Shown: in pieces, positions 56,659 through 64,000 of the stretch
Position numbering within the stretch: the first letter of the stretch is position 1
Layout of the letters: each line of letters starts with the position of its first letter
Assembly: GCA_013176395.1 (NCBI GenBank)
Contig: JABMLP010000018.1
Location: 372,001-436,000 of the forward strand
Reading direction: 5' to 3'
Source: Venturia oleaginea
Taxonomy: Eukaryota; Ascomycota; Dothideomycetes; Venturiales; Venturiaceae
DNA length: 64,000 bases
Notes under the pieces: model-generated
Database searches by the model: none
What the model was told of the DNA's origin: nothing
Seen by the model: the letters and a program-made list of their open reading frames with translations, nothing else
Made by a program: the position numbers and the translations under genes

Positions 56659-59283
56659 ATGGATACCCCACCACCTGAGGACCGCCCTCGCTACCCTAGC
56701 CTCACGATTGGGATGGAATTTGAGTCTATTGAATCTGGGGTAGATGCTATATACGACGCCATCATTGAGGCCCGCGAGAGCTTCAAAGTCGTTACTGGTA
56801 CTAACCGGTTCTGGTATGCTATATGCCGTCAACCCAAGGCCGCCAGAGGAGAGAATGATAAGGATAAGTGTCCTTTCAAGGTAAGTCTACAAAATTATCG
56901 TATTACGGTGGTCCTAATAGCTTTATAGGCTCGTATTGCCTTCACAAAAGACTCCCCTCGCCCTGTCCTACGCTCTATCGTACCTCATAATTGTCCTACC
57001 CAGGCTCACGATAGCTGGCGCGCTCCCAATAGCGTACGCTACCAGAAGCGCCATAACTTTACGGTAATCGCCAATGATCGCTCAATCAAGCCTAAAAATA
57101 TCAAGACCAACGCGCGCCTTACAACCGGACACACTATCACGTACAATACGGCATGGAGAACCAAGCAGGCTGGTCTTCTTGATCTCGATGGAGACACTAA
57201 GCAGCAGTTTGAACTGATCCTACCAATGCTTCGCTTCCTCAAACAACAGGGCTCTCTTCTCAACGGCGAGATTACTAAGCAGGTTCTTGAGGATGTTACA
57301 AACCAGGAATCAGGCTATGATGGCGCCTTCACACGCGTCAAAAGGAGCGAGGATGGTGTTTTTCAAGCAGCCGCAGTGTTACCTACAGCGATGGTAATTG
57401 CCTGGCACCATAAAAGGAACCTCCTCGTCTTTGACGGCGCTCATTGCTCCTCTAAATACGGCGGTATCCTACTTATTGCAACAAGCCTCGACGCTAACGA
57501 GAATACACTGGTTTTGGCCTGGGCAATCGTACCTACCGAGTCAATTGAGTGGTGGTGTTGGTTTTTTGAGCTTCTACAGATCAACCTTATCTCCCGTTAC
57601 ATTACACAGCCATCAGAGGATGACCCGGAAGAAGAAGAGGAGGATGAACTACGTATCAGCATTATTACTGACCGCGGCAAAGGCCTTGATCCATCTATCG
57701 CAAAGTACTTTCCTTACCCTCTCGCTCACCACCACTTCTGTACTCAGCACTTGGCAGAGAATGTCCGCAAATACCACGGCCAGGATGTCGAGATCTTGTT
57801 CCGCAGAGCGTGTCAAGCCCCTACTAAAGCCGCCCATTACGCCCTCGTTGAGCAGATTCGCGCCCTCGATAACGGCGATGCCGCGGTTGCATACATTGAG
57901 GCTATTGGCGAGAAGGACCGTTACTGTAAAGCCTACGCGCCACTTACTGAGTATCCTCGGTACAGCCATACAACTTCGAACATTGGAGAGTCAATGAACG
58001 CACGTTACCTGGAGGAGCGAAAGATGACACCATTGCATATGCTTGAGGCTATCTGGACCAAGGAAATGCAGCGAATCTGGAAGCGCGCAACCTTTGACCA
58101 TGGGAAGGAAGTTATCCACGGCCAACCCCTTACTCAGTATGCGGCACAGCATCAGTATGACCGCTATGAAGTTGGCCGTAGGATGATTGCCTACACCTCC
58201 AGTACATTCGTTGTATTAGTACGGCTTCACGACTCACCCGGAGCTCCTGGATGGGTGGTTCACCTCAAAAAAGGTAAATGCGATTGCCTTGAGTGGCAGG
58301 ACCATCGTCTCCCTTGCGCTCACGCATTCGCTGCATTTATACATCAACAGCTGGATTTTGAGAACATGTATACAGTCTATCCTCCCACCGTTTATACGAG
58401 ATTGGACTCTCGTAATACCTACGAGGGATCAATGCGCCCAATTGTGCTCTCAAACCTCATTCCAGATGGAACCACGTTGCCAAATGAGGCCGCCCGTAAA
58501 GCAGGGCGACCTCGAGAGAAGCGTTATCGAGTTGACAACACCAATACTCGTATTCGCAAGGATTCTAGGCGTAAGGGTGACACTGCCGCTAGATCTACTC
58601 GTAAAGCCAAAAAGCAGAAGCGTCAGGATGATATTGAGGCCGCCGCCAGTGCAGCTCGAATTCAGAATCGCAAGGATACCTTCGCCCTCAGTGACCGAGT
58701 GCGCGCTTTATGCGACACCTCCGACAAAGAATCTACTCCCAAAAACACTGCCAAATCGACTACTAAACCTACTAAATCTGCCACCAATTCTACGCTTAAA
58801 CCGGCTTTAAATACAACGCCAAAATCGACATCTACACGCTCAAAATCGGCCGCTACGGCTGCAGCCCCAATTGCGATATCTGACGACGACGAGCAATCTA
58901 GCGATGATGATGATCCTGAACCTCTGCCTTCTACCTCTGCCGCCGCCAATATCACCTTCGTATCCCGCGCAGAAGCCGAAGCTGCAGTTATGAGTGATGA
59001 ATACGCCATTGCCGAGGCCGCCGAGTTATACTTGAACCGTGGTGACCCTGATGCCGGTGACGATCAGGACGAGGCTGAATCTCAGCCTAACTCAAGCAGA
59101 TGGCTTCTAACACCATTCGGCTCTACTACTGCTGCTACTCAAGAGTCCCTCCGCCTATCTCCACGGCAAAAGCGCTCTGCAGAGCCATCATCAGTAGAGC
59201 CTCCTATTCCGAAACGTATTCGTGGTCCCTGCGGCATTTGCCGTGATCCAAATCACGCATTTTTGGCATGCCCAAAGCGGTAA
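56659..59283 (+). CDS. MULE transposase
   Basis: Exons 56659-56880 and 56929-59283 give 858 residues; the 48-base intron is GTAAGT to TTATAG and the phase is 0. Residues about 10-150 form the N-terminal DNA-binding region typical of fungal MULEs, with Cys/His spacing CPFKARIAF to IVPHNCPTQAH. The MULE DDE domain has the first Asp in LLVFDGAHCSSKYGG (about 241), the second in IITDRGKGL (about 319), followed by HHHFCTQHLAENVRK, and then the Glu region. A SWIM zinc finger reads CDCLEWQDHRLPCAHAFAAF (about 517-540). A basic, Ser/Thr-rich tail ends in a CCHC knuckle, CGICRDPNHAFLAC (about 840-854). No internal stop; apparently competent. Confidence 0.93.
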
Positions 59284-59538
59284 TCTCTGTATATATTTTG
59301 AACGCAATGCACTGAACTGTTTGAGGGTTGAATCGCTCAAAAACACCATCAAAATGTCTGAAAGCGGTAATCTCTATACATATTTTGAACGCAATGCGCT
59401 GAATTGTGTTGAGGGTTGAATCGCTCAAAAACACCATAAAAACGTCTGAAAGCGGTAATCTCTGTATATATTTTAAACGCAATGCACTGAACTGTTTAAG
59501 GGTTAAATCGCTCAAAAACACCATCAAAACATCTGTAC
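59277..59538 (+). repeat. Three tandem ~87-bp repeats at the transposase 3' end
   Basis: Units 59277-59363, 59364-59451 and 59452 to about 59538 each begin GCGGTAATCTCTRTAYATAT and contain GAATCGCTCAAAAACACCAT (GG to AA changes in copy three). The first unit includes the transposase stop codon. Confidence 0.9.
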
Positions 59539-59594
59539 ATTCTTCTCTTTTTGGACTAGTCTCTTTTTTGCGGCGTTGCGGCGTTGAGGTGGCT

Positions 59595-59636
59595 ACATAT
59601 TATATTTGCAATCATATATAAATTGTATGTATATAT
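59595..59636 (+). repeat. Direct repeat flanking the GC-rich MULE segment (left)
   Basis: 42 bases containing TATTTGCAATCATATATAAA. It matches 60612-60653, and every difference is a transition (A or T here where the right copy has G or C). Confidence 0.75.
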
Positions 59637-60611
59637 TAATTTGTTTCTTGTTTAACGTCCGATGCAGACCTCTATATAGATCTATGCAGACATGTTTCCG
59701 AGCGTAGGAAAAACCCCCTGGGGAATAAAACCTTGGTAATGCCTTGCAGATAGGAGGCGGCACCCTTGCGGGTCGCCTTCGACTACCGTTCGTCTATGCT
59801 ATGTTGTGTATCCGTTCAACCGCTGCTTCCTCGGCTATGGCCTGCTGCCATATAAGTGTGCCTGTATATTGTCGATTCGCCTGTTCCCCACCTCCCGAGT
59901 TATGTTTGAGTGCCTTCGTGACGTGTTCGATCCACCTGCGTAGAGCCTGCGTCGGGTCACTACTTCGCCACAGCCCCTCCCCTCCCGCCCATGAGTTCCA
60001 GCGGGATTCATTAGGCGTCGTTACCCTGGGTGCCTAGGCCAGGTTCCGTTCGAGCTCCAGCGTACCTAAACCGCGCGGTACGCCCCCTAGTAGGAAGGAC
60101 ATCTTGCTAGCTGAGCTAGCTCTCCAGGCTGCTATGTAGCAGGAGGGGTGTAGGTGGACTAAACGCGTTGTTAGAGTCCATGAGAGATGATTCGATCGAG
60201 AAGGAGGTAAAGCGAGTGTGAGGAGAGGACCAGGAGGAACCTGTAACCGCGTAGATGTGTTTGGCTTCGACGAGGGGATCGATGATGCGAGGAGCCGGCA
60301 AGCCGGCTGCGAGGTATCCACGAGAAAAAAGGTAGGCCTACTAAACGTAGGCCCGGGATCGATAGAAGTATTTGTGTCGCCGGCCTGATGCGATTGCTAT
60401 GGCAGTGTTGGTCGTAAAACCTGCGCCCCGGTGGTGTGCGACGTGGCCTCTCGCGGGCGACGACCACCACCACGAGCGCGCGATTGATCTGATCGGCTCT
60501 GCGTCCCTAGCGTACATCTGAGATGCGGCGAGATGGATATAGGTTCGTAGCCTCCGCCTCGTACAGGCTCAGATTTCGACTTTGGAGGCCTTGTATGTAT
60601 ATATGTCGTTT
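59637..60611. other. GC-rich segment of unknown origin inside the MULE
   Basis: 975 bases, much more GC-rich than the rest of the element. On the minus strand one frame runs from about 60,321 to 59,797 with a single TAG (60034-60036). Its second half reads SRWNSWAGGEGLWRSSDPTQ and then ALRRWIEHVTKALKHN, which looks protein-like. I do not recognise it. It may be captured host sequence, an old accessory gene or a nested insertion. Confidence 0.5.
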
Positions 60612-60653
60612 GCATATTATGTTTGCAATCGCATACAAATTGTATACATATAT
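60612..60653 (+). repeat. Direct repeat flanking the GC-rich MULE segment (right)
   Basis: Partner of 59595-59636, adjoining the right terminal repeat. Confidence 0.75.
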
Positions 60654-60660
60654 GTCGTTT

Positions 60661-60731
60661 GTATGTAACTGCAATTTAATGTATGTAACTGCAAGAAAAT
60701 CGAATGTATGTTGGTATTCAGCAATTAACCG
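60661..60731 (-). repeat. MULE right terminal inverted repeat
   Basis: Reverse complement of the left end except for an extra T in the GATTTTC run and a few changes. Confidence 0.88.
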
Positions 60732-60741
60732 GATTGGCTGG
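60732..60741 (+). repeat. MULE target-site duplication, right
   Basis: GATTGGCTGG, identical to 56107-56116. Confidence 0.85.
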
Positions 60742-60802
60742 GCTGTTCGCACATTCTGGAGGCGCACTTGAAAATCCATCATTGTCCGTCGAATCCGACA
60801 AC

Positions 60803-61246
60803 TCAATCCCAGCACGAGCTCTTCAGCGTCTGTGTTGACTCTGGTCCGTCTCGCTCAATCTTTGCATCCATTACCCTCTTGTGATCTTTCCATTCCACTG
60901 TCAATTCATACTGCCTGCTGTCAACCTTCGTAGCATGATCAAACTCGAGATCGTCTTTCGGGTGAACCTCAAATTTGGTTAGGATCTGCTTCAGGACGTA
61001 GGCCATATCGAGTTCGAGCTGAGGATCAACTTCGCGCAGCGTCACCGCCAAATCGTGGATGTTCGGGATGGGGATGGGGATGGGGATGACGTTGTACAGG
61101 AGGTCATTGATGGGTTTGTCATGCCAGACGATGTCGGTTGAGTGTATCAAGCTGCTGGAGTGAAGATCTCGAAGTACAGCATCGTCGAAAGCGTAAGTGA
61201 GTATTTGTCGGCGCAATTCGAGTGATAGGGTGGGGAAGTTTGCCAT
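60803..61246 (-). CDS. Island family copy C, hypothetical protein
   Basis: 147 residues in one open frame. The start MANFPTLSLELRRQILTYAF shows the family's F-box-like N-terminus. The middle has IHDLAVTLREVDPQLELDM and AYVLKQILTKFE; the C-terminus is charged (YELTVEWKDHKRVMDAK). An (Ile-Pro)4 run before it comes from a short GGGATG microsatellite (about 61,063-61,086). No signal peptide or membrane segment. Function unknown; homology to copies A, B, D and E is the only clue. Confidence 0.55.
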   Translation of the reverse strand: MANFPTLSLELRRQILTYAFDDAVLRDLHSSSLIHSTDIVWHDKPINDLLYNVIPIPIPIPNIHDLAVTLREVDPQLELDMAYVLKQILTKFEVHPKDDLEFDHATKVDSRQYELTVEWKDHKRVMDAKIERDGPESTQTLKSSCWD

Positions 61247-61386
61247 GACTGGTCATTCGGTGGTAGTTGTTGAGGTAATGTCCAGGTTGGCCGCGGCGTG
61301 AAGTGGAAGTTCTTGTTTGGTGGTCTCTCAGGGATGAGGTCATGTGTGTGGTTTTGTCGGATAAGTGACTGGCATCATTCTCTGGG

Positions 61387-61899
61387 TCACTCCATGGGCG
61401 ACATCCTTATCCCTCTAAGCTGTACTTCGAAGATTCGGTTCAACCATAAGTATTTCCGTTCCTCCGTCATGTTATGGCACCAAGCACCCTCTCGTTCAGC
61501 ATTATTATATGAATCCCATTCGTGAACCATATCGAATCTTGATTCCAGACACTCTCTATTCAAATAGCTGCCAACGGTGACATCGCTACAGTCGGAGTCA
61601 TATTTTTTCAAATTTTCAAAATTGACCAAGATGAGCCCGAGCGGATACGTCAAGTCAGACTGGAACTGTGAGTCGGCGGAGACTAGCTTAGAGGCCATCC
61701 CATGAACGTTCGGGGCGCAAATCATTTCAATTATCATTTGATAGTCCTTGCTCTTCACACGATCGTTGGAGTTGTGAAGGTTCCAGGTGAAGCGCGACTG
61801 AAAGTTCGAGAATTGGATGTCCTGGAAGGCGGCATCTTTCAGTGCGAGGAAGATGATGTGTTGCCGCAATTTGAGCGGGAGGCTGAGAAAGCTTTTCAT
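61387..61899 (-). CDS. Island family copy D, hypothetical protein
   Basis: 170 residues from MKSFLSLPLKLRQHIIFLAL; an upstream in-frame Met (62025) would add 42 residues that copies A-C lack. Family blocks: LSLPLKLRQHIIFLALKDAA, then DIQFSNFQSRF, then ADSQFQSDLTY and LILVNFE. A second half with HEWDSYNNAEREGAW and YLWLNRIFEVQLRGIRM has no counterpart in C. Tandem and same strand as C, 140 bases apart. Function unknown. Confidence 0.55.
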   Translation of the reverse strand: MKSFLSLPLKLRQHIIFLALKDAAFQDIQFSNFQSRFTWNLHNSNDRVKSKDYQMIIEMICAPNVHGMASKLVSADSQFQSDLTYPLGLILVNFENLKKYDSDCSDVTVGSYLNRECLESRFDMVHEWDSYNNAEREGAWCHNMTEERKYLWLNRIFEVQLRGIRMSPME

Positions 61900-62025
61900 C
61901 TTGGGATTGTCTTTCGAGTTCAGGTTGGAGTTGATTGGTGGTGAGATTTCAAGCTGTTGAAGTTGAGTGATGGAGTTTGCTTGGGAAAGAGCAAATCTTG
62001 CTATGAGTAAACGCTGAGCCAACAC

Positions 62026-62749
62026 AAATACCGGTTACGCCCATCGATACTACTTGAATCTCTGAATACGCCAAAGACGCAAGTGGGTTGTAATACATTT
62101 TTATTGGCTTTCTGGAAACATGTCTACTTATGGGTCAGACCTAATCTCCTCTGGCGACGATAAGCGCGGACGCGCCTGGTTGGCTTCACTTTTTGCAAAT
62201 GCTCATATATAACAGGAACTGAGTCACTTTCATCAAGTGTTCAAGTTGGAAGCTGATTTTGTCATCGATAGAGATGGTTTTAAGCAACTAAGATCGGCAA
62301 GACGACATAACATCAGGAGGCGTTCCGATTGGAGCAAGAACTAGGTACGCGTCGTTCCGTGGAAGGCTGAGACCGCAGAGCAACGAGGCGGACATGTCCT
62401 GGACTATCCGAGCAATCGAAGGACTCTGAGGGCTTTTCTTGCAATTTCTTTTTCAGAAAAATCTTCCTGAACATGAAAAGCCATAGTTTCCTCTGCTCAG
62501 GAGATGAGTAGTTCCACTTTCAACGAGATTGTGGAATCGTGGAGGAATCTTTCAGCCTAATTGGATTAGTGCTAGTCATTTTCCTTCTTGTGTATATTAC
62601 TCACGCTCTCGGATCATCCGTTATATTGCTCTCCAGACGGATATAAGGATATAGCTCCCGCCTCTACTTTCCCAAATAACCCAAGACAGCCATAAGTTGT
62701 GGCCCAAGCAAGCTACAAGACTAAATCAGTCAGCTGCTTTCTCGACATC
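62026..62749. promoter_or_regulatory. Intergenic with promoter of the second secreted-protein gene
   Basis: No gene recognised. GGATATAAGGATATAG near 62639-62654, about 100 bases before the ATG at 62750, is the likely TATA element. Confidence 0.4.
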
Positions 62750-63232
62750 ATGCGAGACCTCTCTTCCTACCTACTGCCCGTAGTGGCATTCCTCACCCAC
62801 CTGGCAGCCGCAAACCCCGTCCCCTCCCCTGCACCCCAATTCCTCCCTGTTCAAAAACCAGGCGACCCCATAATCGAAGGCAGCGTCTGCATAAAGGGCG
62901 AAACCAAGTGCCCCGCAGGCACAACTTGTCAAGACAGAATGTTCAACATCGGCGGACCCTACTACTGTCTACACCCCGACCGAACGGACCTCCGCCACCC
63001 CTTCAACTGCAAAACCACATCTGATTGTAAGAGAGGCCAACGGTGTGCCTTGGCTTGGAATCGCGAAGGCTCGAAGGAATTGGATGGAGGATATTGTAAG
63101 AGTTTGGCTTGTCAATGCGGGATGGGTGCGAATCTTTGTTTGGATGGGAGTCCTCAGTGTGAGATGCTGCAGTGGTCGAATAGAGGGGGTGGATGTCTTA
63201 CTCGGATTGGGGAGTATGCCAACTGTCTTTGA
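62750..63232 (+). CDS. Secreted cysteine-rich protein
   Basis: 160 residues, one exon. The signal peptide MRDLSSYLLPVVAFLTHLAAA is probably cleaved near AAA-NP. A short Pro-rich stretch is followed by 14 cysteines in the mature part, with spacings such as CIKGETKCPAGTTC and CKTTSDCKRGQRC. The start was placed at 62750 because the longer frame upstream lacks a signal peptide. Could be a candidate effector or a cell-surface protein; no catalytic motif or known family recognised. Confidence 0.72.
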   Translation: MRDLSSYLLPVVAFLTHLAAANPVPSPAPQFLPVQKPGDPIIEGSVCIKGETKCPAGTTCQDRMFNIGGPYYCLHPDRTDLRHPFNCKTTSDCKRGQRCALAWNREGSKELDGGYCKSLACQCGMGANLCLDGSPQCEMLQWSNRGGGCLTRIGEYANCL

Positions 63233-63580
63233 TTGTTTGTTGGGGGAGAAACATACGATCGGTTGAACGTTAGGGAGGGATTGGTCTCCGTTTATAATAA
63301 CTACGGAACTTAAAAGACAAAATCAGATCATCCCAAGACCGTTGAGATATCCATCACCATCGATGTGGAAAATCGAGGTAAATTAAAGAGATTATGCTTT
63401 ATCGACTGTCCCCCTCTCACCATGAATTGCCCATCTTCGCGCTGTCCAAGTATCAGCAACCTGCTCCATTGTCCACACAGCACAATACTCACTCCACAAT
63501 CTCGTTCTCTAACAAACCGAACGCCATGAGAGCGCTTCACCCACACCGTTTTCAACACCACCAAACTCTTCGCTATCACA
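63233..63580. other. Intergenic, convergent
   Basis: 3' regions of the secreted protein and the MYND gene; nothing else recognised. Confidence 0.5.
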
Positions 63581-64000
63581 TCAGGTGTCATACTCCCACT
63601 TCCCAATCCCCTTCTCCCTCACCCTCCCCGCCCCACTACTCCTCGTCGCCATCTTAATATCCGCCCCTTTAGCCCACTCCTGTGCCAACCTAGGGCAAAT
63701 CTTCTTATGTCCCTTGAACGCCCCCTTCTGACATTCCCTGGAGCAATACTCAACAGTATGGCATTTGGAACATTTCGTCAACTCAACGTTGGTTTTGGTG
63801 CAATTGGCGCAGGTGGGTTGTAGTTTCGAGCCAGCTGGTTGTTGCGAGGTGCTTGGTCCTGCTACTATATTTTTGGAATAGTTGAAGAGGGTGATCTGGA
63901 GGGGGAAAATTGGGAATGGGGTATCACATACTGGGTAATGATGATGATAACCGTGTATTTGAGATCGAGGTTTCGGCCGCGACTTCGGGCTCTGTTCCTG
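63581..64000 (-). CDS. MYND-type zinc-finger protein (5' end outside window)
   Basis: The C-terminal part of a gene whose start lies beyond the window. A textbook MYND finger reads CANCTKTNVELTKCSKCHT and then VEYCSRECQKGAFKGHKKIC, the two-zinc C6HC arrangement used for protein-protein contacts. A 35-residue basic tail ends KGIGKWEYDT. Upstream the frame stays open to the window edge, but a GTATGT to CCTCCAG pair near 63,900-63,940 might mark a short intron, so residues before about NYSKNIVAGPSTS are uncertain. Confidence 0.8.
   Translation of the reverse strand, partial: QEQSPKSRPKPRSQIHGYHHHYPVCDTPFPIFPLQITLFNYSKNIVAGPSTSQQPAGSKLQPTCANCTKTNVELTKCSKCHTVEYCSRECQKGAFKGHKKICPRLAQEWAKGADIKMATRSSGAGRVREKGIGKWEYDT

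Larger units (their letters stand above)
56117..60731 (+). mobile_element. Mutator-like element (MULE), 4,615 bp, complete
   Basis: Inverted ends of about 70 bp start CGGTTAATTGCTGAATACCA at both sides and differ by one single-base indel and very few changes. The element is flanked by a 10-bp duplication, GATTGGCTGG; MULEs usually make 8-10 bp. The motif TTGCAGTTACATACA recurs several times within the ends. It encodes one open transposase with one intron. The near-identical ends, intact duplication and open frame indicate a recent insertion. The right third is a GC-rich segment of unknown origin. Confidence 0.92.

Noticed and set aside
56659..59283. RIP-degraded transposase
   Set aside because: No internal stops and balanced codon use; only the flanking repeats show transition bias.

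Overview
The window is nuclear DNA from a filamentous ascomycete (Pezizomycotina). Genes carry short introns of about 45-120 bases with GTNNGT donors and CTAAC/CTGAC branch points, intergenic spaces are 0.2-1.2 kb, and the conserved proteins read like filamentous-fungal orthologues. A leotiomycete or dothideomycete is my guess and no more than that. Exon joins were made by hand from splice sites, reading phase and family knowledge; no search was run.

0-26 kb is a conserved core: BRF1 (5' end cut by the window), an AT-hook/PHD-finger protein, a metallophosphoesterase, an RBR-type E3 ubiquitin ligase, a hypothetical protein, a nuclear gene for ATP synthase subunit 8, the nucleoporin NIC96, a small tail-anchored protein, a HET-tail fragment, the 1,974-residue helicase SLH1 and the SNARE YKT6. 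27-35 kb is disturbed: a damaged deaminase-like gene, a 1.8-kb pogo/Fot1-type transposon with TA duplications and a one-base frameshift, the RNase H2 B subunit, a shrunken relative of the same transposon family just upstream of it, a fold-back repeat, and a small secreted cysteine-rich protein. 35-51.5 kb is core again: MCM10, eIF3c (NIP1), a damaged BTB gene next to a 12-copy minisatellite, a C2H2 protein and MCP1 sharing a promoter, the kinase YAK1 and a PBY1/TTL-like protein.

51.6-62 kb is a decaying accessory island. It holds five divergent copies of an unrecognised small protein family (three broken on the plus strand, two open on the minus strand), a broken FAD monooxygenase, and between them a complete 4.6-kb Mutator-like element (MULE) with about 70-bp inverted termini, a 10-bp target duplication and an open 858-residue transposase. 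Inside the MULE a GC-rich 975-bp segment lies between 42-bp direct repeats. The window ends with a second secreted cysteine-rich protein and the end of a MYND zinc-finger gene.

The most notable observation is the nuclear ATP8 gene: a mitochondrial import presequence in exon 1 is spliced to a complete 48-residue ATP8 core in exon 2, indicating functional transfer of a normally mitochondrial gene to the nucleus.
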